Of a DNA stretch of 64,000 nucleotides, positions 1-11,989 are shown piece by piece (within the stretch, counting starts at the first letter, position 1; every line of letters begins with the position of its first letter). The translations under genes were made by a program, and so were the position numbers. The notes under the pieces were generated by a model, which saw only the letters and a program-made list of their open reading frames with translations, was not told the DNA's origin and made no database searches. Origin of the DNA: Trichoderma breve (Eukaryota > Ascomycota > Sordariomycetes > Hypocreales > Hypocreaceae); assembly GCF_028502605.1 (NCBI RefSeq), contig NC_079232.1, positions 2,046,001 to 2,110,000 of the forward strand, in the 5' to 3' direction.

Positions 1-254
1 GGTTTCATCTTGCCTGAGGTCTCGTATGTTTACTGTTTGCCCTTTTCGGCCTTTTTAATAGGAGATTAGATTTTCTGAAGTTGAATGCCGATGGCGGGTG
101 TCCTCGTATCGAGACCGTGACTTGGCATACCGAATCCTAGATGTCTTAAAAGATAGTATCGACACTCAAACCCCTGTCTGGTCCTACTATTAAGTATCAT
201 GTACATCCAGTTATCGCCATGGAGGAGATTCTAGTAGCTTAGCACATCGTATAA
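1..254. other. Left edge, non-coding
   Basis: No coding exon can be supported here. It holds the 3' flank of the formyltransferase gene, whose stop lies at 255, and otherwise shows no repeat or RNA gene that I recognise. Confidence 0.5.
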
Positions 255-1625
255 TCATTTCATCTTCTTGAGGAATTCCCTCATCCCAATCCTCGCTGTC
301 TGCGTCGTCTTCCCATCAACCTTGACACTCCTCACACGCACCCAGCCCCCATGTGTCGTCTGTACGTAAAATGCATCACGTTCATCATCGATTCTGACGG
401 CCCTCTGAATATCCTTTCCTTCGTTCCCTGTTTCAAACCGAAATAGTACTTCCTCATCTCTTCCCGTCACTTCATGCTCAGAAACACTCTCCGCATCCAG
501 GAAAAGCACTCGCTTAAATTTGCCTTTGTTGTTTCTTACCTGTGTCCACACCGTATTGAAGGTGTTGACAAAACGCTCAAAATGGGATGGGGTCCAGTCA
601 GGCCAACTAATCTGTGATTCGCCTTTGCCCACTTTCGGTGCGTGAACTAGTTCCTCGTCTTTGAGCTGCTCGGCCATCCACCCTGCGTCCGTATATGGTG
701 GCACATGCAGTCCGTCTCGTAGTCCCTGGACGAGCATCTCTGCGCCTACCTTGGCAAGGGCTTCTGTAAGACTCTGGAGCGTAGCACTGGCTGGTATCGG
801 TAAGCCAGGGGGTGGTGTCTGAGCGAGAACGGTGCCATGGTCAAAGACCCTTGGGTCCAACGTCTGAAGTGATACACCAGTGTACTTATCGCCACGCATC
901 ATGGCGTGATGAATTGGAGCTGGGCCACGTAGACTGTATCACTCCGTTAACTCAATGCAATTCAACTCGGCACCATGACATAGGGCTTCAATGGTGAGGC
1001 TTACTGTGGTAATAGTGATGGATGCACGTTCAATCCTCCATATTTTGTCGAATTCAATACCCGCGGTGGAACAAACAATCCAAATGAAACAACGACAATT
1101 AAGTTGGTCCCTTCCGGCGTCTATTATCCATTCAGCCTTTGCCCAGGAAGAAGAAATTTTCCAAACGAGAATGGTCATGAACGGAGGTGTAGATTGTCTA
1201 CGGATGCGTAAGGGATTAGGACCATAGAGGTAGAACTTACCTTCCAGCCTCTAAATGTCTCTCGTTGATGTATCCTTAACCCTAAATGTTCCGCAACAGA
1301 TTTACATGGCACTATCTTCTGTTATACCATCTTGAATCGTCGATGAGAAACCACTATGCTTACCCTCACTGATGTCTTTAAATCCTCTCCCAGTTCGCCT
1401 CGGAGGCAAAACCATGACATCCAGAGACTCAATAAGCTGTGTGTTCCTTTCATGCTCACGATGCAGTGCACGTAAAGATTCGCAGCTAAATGCATCTGAG
1501 CCACAAAACAATATTCGGAGCGGGTCTGAGGTCCTCGGTGTGATTTCAGATGAGAAACATCGTCGTTGAGCGACCGCGACTCTCAGCTTTGGGGCGGAGA
1601 TTAGGCGGGAAAAAGGTCGTATCAT
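255..1625 (-). CDS. FMT1: Mitochondrial methionyl-tRNA formyltransferase
   Basis: Transfers a formyl group from 10-formyl-tetrahydrofolate to Met-tRNA for initiation of mitochondrial translation. Four exons: 1625-1364, 1311-1241, 1120-1005 and 933-255. They close in frame at 375 aa, with donors GTAAGC, GTAAGT and GTAAGC. The basic, Ser/Arg-rich first 30-odd residues look like a mitochondrial presequence. The formyltransferase fold is shown by RILFCGSDAFS (near residue 40), RTGRGFK, and the NVHPSLLP active-site motif (about 142-149) followed by LRGPAPIHHA, which is spliced from exons 3 and 4. The C-terminal part from about residue 255 fits the Fmt C-terminal domain. One detail differs from what I expect in fungal homologues: His follows SLLP where Asp or Arg is common. 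The start is the first ATG of the frame. The function is well supported; the 5' exon ends are inferred from splice signals and phase. Confidence 0.93.
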
Positions 1626-1901
1626 TATTGTAATTATTATGATATCATTTCACATAGACATATAATGAGAAGAAAAAAGCATTCAACTGGAACAGGACTT
1701 TTCTGTGAGCCAATGCCGAGATGAACGTTGCTGTTTCTGCGGTTGCAGGGTATGGCGATATTTCGCAGAACCTCAATTGGCCACTCACTCGCGCTTGGTG
1801 CAAATTCGGCTTATATGCATCAACATCCATAAAATATAAAACCAACATCATGAGCTCCGTCACATAAAATAGGTATGTTTCGTAAGATAAGATAATATTT
1901 C

Positions 1902-2971
1902 TCAAGTCATCTCTACGCTCCATTCGCAGGCAACATTCCAAATACTCCCTTCCAACTCAACATCCCACACAGGCGGCTCAATCAGCACCACGCTCCCCAT
2001 CTTCACCTCCGCCCTCTTACCCAGACCAGTCAGCTTTCCCTCGCCGGCCAGAATCCATCTCTTAGATGCCTCTGTCAAAGGATCGCGGCCTTCTACAAGA
2101 TACATTCGTCTCCCCGACCTGATCTGGTCCACGTGAAGCTTCATCACTGATTCGACCCTCCCACTGTTCTCATCCCACCCCTTGACTTCCGAAAGCCATC
2201 CTTGGAGCTGAGCTGCCATACCTCCAGAGACGTATCTTGACCCTCTTCGCTGTGGTGAAAATGCCGCTGGGAGGCCATTGAACGTAGTCTCAGCGTCAAG
2301 AGGCTTGAATCGGGGCGCCTGTTGAAAAATAGGTTGCTGAAGGGCCTTGGAATTCCGCATGATTATGGGCGACCCCTCCCCACTATCCATACTCATCACC
2401 GAGGCTCCATCTTCAGTATCAAAGGCAGTCTCCTCGTGAGGCGCATGGTCAGAACCGATCAGAGGCGTCGGAGATATCGACATCTTCCGACGCTTCGCTT
2501 CTCTGCCAACCACAGTGTCTTGTGAGCCCTCACTTGGGCTTTCTGACTCAATATGAAATCTTCGGTGAGACTTCGGTCTTGAATCCACCACATCAGACGA
2601 CGGCTCCTCCTGCGATGGTATGCCGGCATCTGACTCAATATCAAGCACACTCTTGCGTGAAGCAGCTTGTCTCATCTCCGTAGCCCCTCTCTCATCGCCT
2701 GACAGACTCGACTCAGATATAACTTCCTCTTCCTCTCCATCTTCAGACTCCTCAATGTCGAGCTCATTGCCTTGCGTTGGTCTAGGAGCCGAAGAGGAGC
2801 CAAAGCGCGGAGTGGATTGAAATTGCGGAGGAGCACCTGGCTTTTGCGACGACGACTGCGTCGACCGCCTGGGCAGTAAAAACCGCCGTGGTGCAGGTGT
2901 CTGTCAAATCAGCAATGATTCTCAACACAATCTGAGGGTAGATAAAAGCTCACACTGGAAAACGGATTCAT
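1902..2971 (-). CDS. Conserved fungal protein of unknown function
   Basis: Two exons, 2971-2954 (18 nt, encoding MNPFSS) and 2900-1902, give 338 aa. The first two thirds are disordered: rich in Ser, Glu, Asp and Pro, with acidic stretches near residues 45-65, a basic KRRKM patch that could be a nuclear signal, and PIFQQAPRFKP near residue 195. The last 110 residues look globular, with GGMAAQLQGWLSEVKGW, then RRMYLVEGRD, RWILAGEGKLTGLG and WDVELEGSIWNVACEW. The alternating beta pattern of this part suggests a small beta-barrel, possibly OB-like, but that is a guess. I do not recognise a named family. The basic patch and acidic tracts make a nuclear location plausible. The short first exon is supported by the phase-0 junction and the GTGAGC donor, and the first ATG was taken as start. 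Confidence 0.7.
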
Positions 2972-3904
2972 GGTTGGTTGGACAAGTTCATCGCCTTCCA
3001 CTGCCGCTCGCCTCACCCCGATGGTGCAACAAGAGCTCTACGAGAGACGAAATGCCAGGTCATTACTAAAAATGTCTCCCTATTCGGTAAATAATTGATT
3101 TCGCTTGATGTGAAGCTTGGCCATGATATATTTGTAAGAGGATGGAAAGAAGAAGTGCGAGCTCAGTCACTCAATTGTTGAGATACGGCATATGCATCTA
3201 GCGGTAACGGCCGTGGGGCACCGAATAATCCGGCTTTTACCCCACAAGAATCAAGCATCTTACAGTTGACATCAGTATATTGGGGAAAGACAACAAAAGT
3301 CAGGCACACGGTCAATTCACACGTAAAGGGTCACTCTGTCATTTGAGCACTTGAATTTTTATTTCATTTTTAATGCAATGAATTCTTATAAAACATTATA
3401 CGTACGAGCAGCGACGTCAACACTGCTTCTATCTCATCACGCCTCATGCCTTTAATACAGAAACAATGCAGAAAGAGACAATGCAATCTTCTAAGATGTG
3501 AACTCCTTCGTTTGGTGTTCCTTACACACATGGCAAAAAGACAATTCTTCTCGCCATACTGTCATGCAAATAGGTAGAACAAAGCGGTTAAAAAACAACC
3601 AGCCCGAAATCCGGTGCCATCATAAACTAAAACGCCGGGCTGTACGCATCTCGCCTATTTCCCTCATACCGTGATGAATATTTGCGTGTGTCAACAATCA
3701 TAGTACATCCTCCCTCCAGTTCAAAGGGTCCACAAGTAAGTGGATGAGTCGACACAGCCATAGCCGTCGTCGTTGAATAATAAATGTAAAAATGGGTATC
3801 CTAAAATAAAGGACAATAATAGGGAAAGAAGAAGATGAAGTGAAGTGGGAAAAAGAGGTGGCGGAACCCGTGAGAGTGAGAAGCCGCCACGGATTCATAG
3901 CTCC
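2972..3904. other. Intergenic: promoter of the unknown gene and 3' flank of the DUF3405 gene
   Basis: AT-rich and without a supported exon. The part near 3380-3900 probably includes the 3' UTR of the DUF3405 gene, whose stop is at 3905. I see no tRNA or repeat. Confidence 0.5.
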
Positions 3905-6631
3905 TTAGCCGTAGAAGAGCTCGAAGCCAGTCTTGTGGTCCTTCTTGGTGGGCGTTGTATCTTTGACTGGATGGAGCAAAATGGATGGCAGGCATGGTCG
4001 TCCGTGTTCCTGCTCCCATTCCTCGCCTCCAATGCCCGTGTCAACCCAACCCATCCAGTTGTTGTACATCCGGTTCGGTGGCTCTGCTCGATAGTACCAA
4101 GAGTTGCCCTGGAATCGTCGCTCTCTACCCCAGCCCATAGGGCTTCCATACCCGCCAGACTCGCCCTTGGGACCAGGGTTGAACCATTGGTTGAGGAATT
4201 TGCCGTTCCAATCTCGGTCCGTAAATATGGGATGCGGGGCGTAAACAGCCTTGAAGCCGTGGATCAGGGCCAAGGTCTGGGGGGTCATCTCGGAGGCAAC
4301 GTGGTTTCCACGCAGGTTCTCAATGTGCATGATGTCTATAAGACGCTTCGACAGACGGGAGTGGGTGACGATGGTGGTGCGACGCGGAAGATCACGGGCC
4401 CTGTGCTCTTTATCTGAATAACCCCAGACATTATCGGCAATAATCCAGTTACTGTGGACAGGGTTGAAGATCGGACCGAGGGCGATGAAGTCTGCCTCTT
4501 CGCCGACACCCCACGAATAGTTATCTTCCTCGGGCGTTTTAACGGGAGGCTTGGGGCCAACTGGCTTGATAAATGGCAGGTCGGGGGCACCCCAAACAGT
4601 ATCGCCAGCATAAGTCTCCTCGACGTCCTTGCGGAAGGTCGTATCATAGTCGCCGTGATATTCAGGGATGTACCACCGCTCACTCCGTTCCCAGGAGCCT
4701 CGACGCGGCTGCTTGGCGGCAAATTTCGCAATGTTATCAAGCATATCGTAATGGTGGCCGGTGAACCGGAAATCCATCTCCCAGTTCCAGATATAGTCGA
4801 ATTCGGGGTGGTCGGCGCTGAATTTCTGGACGCAGAGCCATTGCGCCGTGTGAACCGTTCGTGCCTTTTCATCGAGTTTGGTGTAGATATCCCAGACCTG
4901 CTTGTCATTCCACAAAACGGTGATACCATGGAACTCGGGAGGGATATGCTTCTGCAAAACGCTTTGGTATACTTCGGGGTCATCGAAAATATTGAGCTTG
5001 TTATCCTTGACTTGAACGAGGAGGACAACTTCGATTTCACCACCAGACTTGAGCGAAAGCTCGCTAATCATAGCGCGAATCGTCTCCTTGTCATTTTTGG
5101 AGTAAACCTTGCCCGTGTAAGATCGCAGCAGAATAACGGATCGTTTTTCTTTTACAATCTTGGCCTCATCCTCTCCGCCAGAAGAGTCAAACGGCGACCG
5201 CCCCTTGATCTTGACCGTCTTGTCGTCCTCCCTGGGAGGTTGAACTGGTGACTCTTTATCCTTTTGAGCAGTGGCAGCCTTGTCATCGGCGTCTTTGGGA
5301 GCCTCGTTTTTGGGAGTTTCAGGCTTAGCAAGCTCAGGGTAAACATCCAAATACGGGTTCTTCTTATCTCTGTTCAAATCGAATCTTGCAGCATTTGCCT
5401 CCAAGCATCGTTTTTGCAGATCGCCCCAATTGACATTATCCCAGTCGATAACTTCGACTTTGTCAGCCGCCTTCTTTGTTTGTTCGAGTAGACCATAGGG
5501 GCCAAGTCGCGTATCTCTCTCCCAGCACAAGTTGGGATCCATGTTGAACAAAGAATAGCTTCCAAAGTTGGGCTCAGGGAAATTGTGAGGACGACCCTTG
5601 AAGACTAGCAGGTCTTCGACAGGCTCTCCGGTTGGACCCTTGCAGGGAACGTGAGCGGCGTGTCGTTGCTTTTTCCATTCGTCACTATTGTACTTTGGGT
5701 ACGGGTTGAAGCGAACGGGCTTATCGACGCTGAAGCCAACGTCCGCTTGGGGGTCTTCTCTGAGCTTTTGTCGCATTGCATCCGTGCGATTCTCCTTGTA
5801 ATCGAGAGTCGAGAGAGTATTACCATAGATTTTGCCGGAAGATTCGAGGCTATATATCAATTAGCATCGGCTTCGCATGCCAGAAAAGATGAAGGCAGCT
5901 ATAACTCACTTGGCTGTGGTGCTGTATGCGTATCTCCACATTTTCCTCATATCTTTTTCATGCTGGAGTCTGCTGATGGTGCCCGCATCTCTTCCCTTGC
6001 CGTCAGTTTCATAGCCTGGGGCTACGTCGTCATAATTTTCCTTGTCGCCTTTGTCCTTCCATTGCCTCAACTCTTCGATGGTCAAGTCCCAAGCATCTAG
6101 CATTTCAATCTCCTTGTTATAGGTCTCGATATCCATGTTGAGTGGCTTTTCTTGTTCCTTGTCGGCCTCTGAAGCATGGTTCTCATTTTCTTTGGGAGGA
6201 TCGTTCTTGGGAGCATCTTCCTTGTTAGAGTCGTCTTGAGGCTTCTCTTCTAAAGACGGCTTGCCGTTTTGAATTGAGCCATCGTCCTCATCCTTGGCGG
6301 GCTGATCGTTGCCGCCACCTTCGTCTTTGGCGGGCGCATCGTTGTTCTTGTCATCTTGGCCACCATCTTTGTCTTTGGAAGGTGTAGTCTCGCTATTGGT
6401 ATCTGAAGGCGCTTTGGGGGGGACTTCGGGTGCTTTAGGAGGTATCGGAGGAGACTGAGGCGACTGAGGTGCAGGAGTAGTAGGCTGGTTGCCCTGGGTG
6501 TCTGCAGGAAGGTAGGGCACAATGTTGAAACGAGGGCTCGGGCCGCTAAAGAGCAAGTAATAGGACGTAATGGATGCGAGGGCGATGAGGAGGATGATCC
6601 TCAGCCTAGGTCGGCGCGAGGGACTCAACAT
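3905..6631 (-). CDS. DUF3405 family type II membrane protein
   Basis: Two exons, 6631-5910 and 5849-3905, give 888 aa; the junction restores an Asn codon. Residues 1-10 are basic and 11-29 form one hydrophobic segment, so the protein is probably an N-terminally anchored, lumen-facing protein of the secretory pathway. Residues about 45-160 are low-complexity Pro, then Asp/Lys/Asn/Glu. A second acidic linker precedes SVILLRSYTGKVY (near 485), where the most typical DUF3405 core begins. WNWEMDFRFTGHHYD (near 585) contains an acidic W-E-M-D motif like a glycosyltransferase metal site, and the C-terminal third is rich in Trp, Gly and Tyr (FNPGPKG, PMGWGRERRF). DUF3405 proteins are common in filamentous fungi and biochemically undefined; a glycosyltransferase-like role is inference. 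Family assignment is from remembered motifs. Confidence 0.85.
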
Positions 6632-9541
6632 CTTGTCAATCCCCTCGAAGCGATGCTTTCGTATGAAAAGAAAATCCCAACGCGATGCGATAGACAGTCG
6701 TTAATTCTAGCTGGAACAGCTGAGCGTTGCGAGATATACAACTTGATTGCAGGCTACCAGAGCTCTCTCAAGTTTGCATGTTGCGAAATCGCACAGAATG
6801 GCCGTTGTTTGCCAAAGTTTGCGACGGATGACGCAGCTCGTGTTGGGTAGCCTTGCCGAGTCTCTTCCGGCAGTAACCAATTGAATCCCGTGTGTAGGAG
6901 AAATCGGACAAGGTGCGCGCCTGGTTGCTCGATCGTAGGAATGGGAATGGGAGGCTCTTTGTTGAAGTCTCACCGTCGCGGGGCGTAAAGGTACAGAGGT
7001 TTGAAAAGAGGGACTAAGGGGCTAGGAAAATGCGGTAAAAGGGATGAAGAAGAAGAAGAAGACGTCTGATCCGTCCCAGCCTCTAAAGGAATTGTCGTGT
7101 AGAGGGAGTGGACGAAGGCTATCGCGTGCAACTTGGAAAAAGAGAGGAAAGGGTTGGATGGTGGCACAGGCGAGCGAAGGAAAGAATCGGGGGATAATCA
7201 GTACAAACTGGCGAGATGAGTGTCGTGCTACTGGAAATAGCGGAACCTTGGAAGCATTGCGCGAGGGAGTGGCCTGTAACACCAGGAACTAATGCGCTGT
7301 ACTGTCCGTCTCCCAGTTGGCACTAACCGCAACTTCAATCGCCTCGATGCAATCTCGACCTGCAATTGACGCCAAATCCTGCCCATCAATTTTACACAAG
7401 TGGCCGCCCGCATGAGCGACATTTCTAGCGGGGGGTCTCCAAAATTACAGCGGGGTTGGCTTAGGGGGCTGGCCAACGAGGGCTGATGTTTGCCACTGTA
7501 CTCAGATTGATTCAGCCCTTGGGCACCACAGGTGGTGTTGCAGACAAATTCATGCTGTCGATCAGAGCGAGAATTTCTGAGGATTACGCGTATGGAGCTG
7601 GCTGGATAGGTGCTGGAGGTGTTAGTCCAGCACAGTACAGAGGATGGCTGCACGAGTATCTCAGACATTGAGGCTCAGGAGATTTGCGCATCGGCATACT
7701 TGACTTAGTACGAGTAGCTATTTGGTCTACAGATCGAAGCTTCTCAAACATCCGGCTATTGGTGCCGACCTAGCATCCGATCTCAATCTCGAACATCAAT
7801 CCCATCTGTCTGTTTGCGTAAGACGTCGGCACGTCTCCTCCGACTCTCAAACGCAAGCTTTCTGTCAAATGCTCCATTCCCGTGGGTCAAAGTGGCTCCC
7901 TCCGGCCCAGGGGCAATTTCGTCACCCACAGCTCCGTGTCCACAGCGGTTCCTCATAAGTATCAAAGGGAGGGCCATCTCCTGAAGATCAGTTTTAAAAA
8001 AGAAAAAAACAAGTCAGTTTTGCAAAGGACATGCCGATGAGCATTTCTCAATCCATTTTCTCACCGATACATGCTGGTTCTATTCATCTATGAAGGGAAA
8101 TCGTGACGTCGTGGGTACTTGCGCGTACACCAATTATACTTTTCCGTCAACACGGGAGGCATAAGAGAGACAGTGACAGTCTCGCAGGCGTATCATGACA
8201 CCAAAAAAAATCCGCCACCTTCTCCATCCTCTCCTCCATTCCAGAAGCATAAAACATCAGCTGGGGGTTTTTTTCAATCTCCACGTGCCACACTGTATTT
8301 TTTATGTTTAACTGTTGACATTTTCTTCCGTTTTTCGCACGTTGCTTTCGCCAGGTCGAAGCGATTCCAAAAGCGGCACTTCGCTGACAGGACCGGACGA
8401 GCAGCAAACAGCAGCACAGATCAATTTACAGGGCGCTATTGCTGCTGGCCAACCACAGAAGGCAGCTCCAATGGCAATCAGGCTGGCTTCATGCACAGCA
8501 AATTACAGTTATTCTAAGCCTTCAATCATCCCCCTTTTTGACATTCATTGGATAAGGTACCTAGGAGAAAGGAGGATATATAGCACAGTATGCATATAGG
8601 TACACTAAACGAACTTTATGCGCCAGCTGCGACGAGTCGAACACCCGCATTCCCAAGGCTACACATCCATTGTTTGGACGTCTCACCAATATCCAAAACA
8701 CCAGCTGAACAACACGTGCCAGAACCAGAAAGAGAGGATGCTGCATTCCAATGATATCACTGGAAATTGTTTCAATCTATATTTGTATCTGTTTTAAGCA
8801 AGTACGTTTATCGACAAGCTTCGACGACCTCAGCTGCAAAAGGTAGCTGAGTTTGCCGCATATGGGTTGATGAGGCTTGCGCTATCTCGATCCAGCAAGC
8901 CACTGCGATGCTTCAAGATCTCACGATCTCATCAACTTGATACATGCACATACATCGACTTCAACAGCAGCAGCATGATCTTGCCTTTAATAACATCATT
9001 CACAAGATTCAGACCCAGGCAATTGTAGACAAACACTAACATTATGACCGAATAAGACGGTATAGTATCAGATAAAGATGGGGGAGAGTAAGATGGAACG
9101 AATCAGGTACAAAAACGACACACATAATTTTTCTCTCGTTCTGCTGGCGGAGAACAGAACCCAACAACCATATTAACGACTCGTCAGAGACGTCAGTCAG
9201 TACATCCCAAAGAAAAAAAAACGCCATCTATGATGAGGACAGTATATATAAACATGAACTAAACGCATGTGGGATCGGATTCATTCGTAAGCATGACTGG
9301 ATTAACCAAAAGAGATATCCACCAAACAAGCCCAGCCGGCTGTGGGTATATATACCGGTGAAACAAATAAAGAAAAGAAATAGGGTATATAAACCAAAAA
9401 CAAAACTATTATGCATTGGTTCCAAGATTCTCGGGCAAGGGGATGTCGCGCGGGCACGTCCAACTCTGCACTGCAGAGTGAACAGCGGCGATGGTGATAT
9501 TAAGACATTATGCAATGAGGCAGAATGAGACGGCAGGCATT
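6632..9541. other. Intergenic, 2.9 kb
   Basis: This lies upstream of the DUF3405 gene and downstream of the LIM gene, whose stop is at 9542. Only short, low-quality open frames occur. The stretch 8950-9540 is probably the 3' UTR of the LIM gene. A TACGAGTA octamer (the reverse of TACTCGTA) sits at 7709-7716, about 1.1 kb upstream of the DUF3405 start. No RNA gene or mobile element was recognised. Confidence 0.45.
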
Positions 9542-11989
9542 TTACATCATGCCCAGTCTCGTCATCCTCTTGTTCATCTTGGGTAGTGGACCCGGGCCTA
9601 GGCCAGGTCCCCTCATACCGGGTCCCATCATACCGGGTGGTCCCATCATACCAGGTCTCATGCCAGGTCCCATGCCGGGTCCGAGGCGGCCGGGTGGAGG
9701 TCCACCGTAGGGGCCTGGTCCTCTGGGCAAGCCAGGTCCAGGACCGTAACCTGGTCGAGGTCCCGGACCTCCTGGACCCATACGTCCAGGTGGAGGGCCG
9801 TATGGTCGGGGGCCCGGGCCTCCGTAGCCGCCTCTCCTGGGTCCTTGGGGATATGGAGCAGGGGGCGGCGGCTGGGTCCTCCTCAAGGCATCTTGTTCAC
9901 AGTAAGCTCTACCGTCAACCTCAAAGTAGCCGTCCGAAAGTGGTCGGCCACAGTCCAAGCAGCAGAAACAGTCAATGTGGTGCTTGACACGAGATTCGTC
10001 CTCGACGAATTGACCCTCGATACCGCGCCCACAAGTTCCACACAGACTGCCGTTGAGCTTGTGGTAGTGCTGCTCGCAATATGGCTTGTCATTCAAAACG
10101 TAAAATTCTGCCGAGGTGAATGGGTTCGAGCACGTGGCGCACACAAAGCAGGCCTTGTGATATCTTCCAGTCAATCGCCCATCGGCAGACGAAACACTTT
10201 TTCCGGTAATGGGTTCTCCGCAGGCTTTGCAGTCACCGCGAGATGGAAGCTTGAGATCCTTGGATGCCTTTAGGTCTCTAGATGCCTTTCGGGGGGATTC
10301 ACGCGGTGTAGGCTGAGATTGTCTTAAGGGCGACTGTCTTGGAGGGGATACTGGCGGTGCAGGCTGGGATTGTCTCGGAGGAGATTGCCTGGGAGAAGGC
10401 TGCTTTGGAGATTCCTGTCTGGGAGAAGGTTGCTTTGGAGATGCCTGAATGGGAGAAGATTGCCTGGGAGAGGGCTGCTTAGGGGAAGATTGTCTGGGGG
10501 AAGGCTGTTTGGGAGAGCTTTCGTTTTTTGGTCCCACTTCTGCCTCTGGCGGCGGCGGTCGGGTAGGATTCGAGTTCATGGCTGGGCTAAATGCCCTGTA
10601 GGGTTTGAATGACTGGCCGAGACCAGGCTGGATTGCCGGGTCATCGCGCTCTTCTTCTTCTCCCTCTGGAATGAGATACGGCGATCGCGGTACCGGGGAT
10701 CGAGCAGGAAGAGGTATTTCGGCTGCCGGGTCAAGCCGAAGATCCGCAGGCCGCGGTTTCTCCTGTGACCTTACCCTAAGTGCGTCCGGTATGCTGTTCC
10801 GCGCCTCAGATCTCGGGGGGCTTGTTTGCGCGGTGTTCTGGCTATGGTTGCTAAACGTAGAGTAGCCTGAAGACGCAGAGTCCGACGACGTATGATATGG
10901 GTTGCTAACACCAAACTCCTCGGCCAAGTTGAGAGAGGCCGTCGGCAAATGAGAGGGAATAAGACTTTTGCGAGGCGGTGGACGTCTCGACGTATCGGGA
11001 GCCAAAGAGGGTCGTCGTTCCCCCTCGGCTCCCATGGAAGGCAATCGGGACCGCGGACTCGAGTAAGATGGACGCCGGGGGGTTTCTCCTACACCAGGAG
11101 ACGGCCTTGGGAAAGTTTCAGCCCTCATGGGCGGTGCCATGCCATTCGGGTCCAGCGTGCGCCCCGACGGTGGGCCGAATCCTTCGTATCCATTCTTCTG
11201 GGGCTGCTTCGGGGTTGATGGTATGTTGTTGCTGCTTCCAGATGACAAACTGGAACTGCTTGTTCCCGGTCTCTCACTGAGTCGACCAGGCTCCTCTGAA
11301 ACAGGTAAACCAAACCTGGAGAGCGACTCCTTCTTTGCTGGAAAGGCTCCGTGGGAAGTGGAAGGCCGCTGGCTGGCATCAAAGGGGCCGGGAGCAATGG
11401 TATTCATGCGCTCCATGAACCCGAGAGGTTTGGTGGAGGCGGGTGTGGACGTCAATGCGGCCATGCTTTTAGAGCTGCGATGGCCATTCGCGTCGGACTG
11501 TTTTTCGGGTATCTGAACTGGCTCGTCTGCTTTAGCAGCGCTAAATGAGAAAAAATCTCTTGCCTGGTCGGCAAAAGATGGTCTGTACGGCGTCATCGGT
11601 GAGGCGCTGCGCGAGCCTCCAGGTTGGCTCACTGGGGTCAGCGGTCCTGGAGCCATATACATTTTATCTAGGGAAAGTTAGCATTCAGCTGCCATCGGAG
11701 AGACTTTGTCGTCGAGAAATCGTACTTGCTGCGCCTATATCGACCGGGCCAGGCAATCGATCGGCGGATCTGGGGGGCGGCTCTACAAACTTGTCGTTGC
11801 TATCAGGAGGCGGCGATACTAGATATCCAACTTAGCACAGGCAACCACCGCATCACGGCGTGTATTATGAAATGACTTACGCTCGACCGACGGACACACG
11901 TGTTCTCCCATCAGGGAGATTTCGACTTGTAGGCCACATGACGAACACTTGATCGTCGGCAGGAAAGCCGACTCTCTGAGTCCAGACAT
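9542..11989 (-). CDS. Paxillin-like LIM domain protein
   Basis: Three exons, 11989-11881, 11818-11726 and 11667-9542, close at 775 aa. Near the N-terminus CSSCGLQV followed by HVC forms a small zinc-knuckle-like motif, as in fungal LIM homologues. A long Ser/Pro-rich disordered region follows (about 70-545), including a tandem [14 protein letters not shown] repeat at about 450-523. Two LIM zinc fingers come next: LIM1 (about 546-600, from CKACGEPI to CEQHYH) and LIM2 (about 608-660, CGTCGRG to CEQDAL). The tail is extremely rich in Gly, Pro and Met (PGP and GPGM runs). Such proteins resemble yeast Pxl1 and animal paxillin and are expected at sites of polarised growth, septation or actin attachment, possibly with Rho regulators. 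That role is inferred from family. It is divergent from the inositol synthase gene across 5.2 kb. Confidence 0.87.
10300..10520 (-). repeat. Tandem SPRQ/SPKQ-encoding repeat inside the LIM gene
   Basis: Imperfect copies of a roughly 30-bp unit encode alternating [10 protein letters not shown] decapeptides. On the plus strand they show as repeated GGGAGAAGGCTGCTTTGGAGAT-like blocks. It is coding and in frame, so copy number could vary without breaking the protein. Confidence 0.75.

Noticed and set aside
4454..5251. 265-residue plus-strand frame opposite the DUF3405 gene
   Set aside because: Antisense to a clear coding exon, with no recognisable domain.
8950..9541. Short minus-strand frames near 9042-9515 as small genes
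   Set aside because: They lie in AT-rich sequence directly after the LIM stop and are better explained as 3' UTR.
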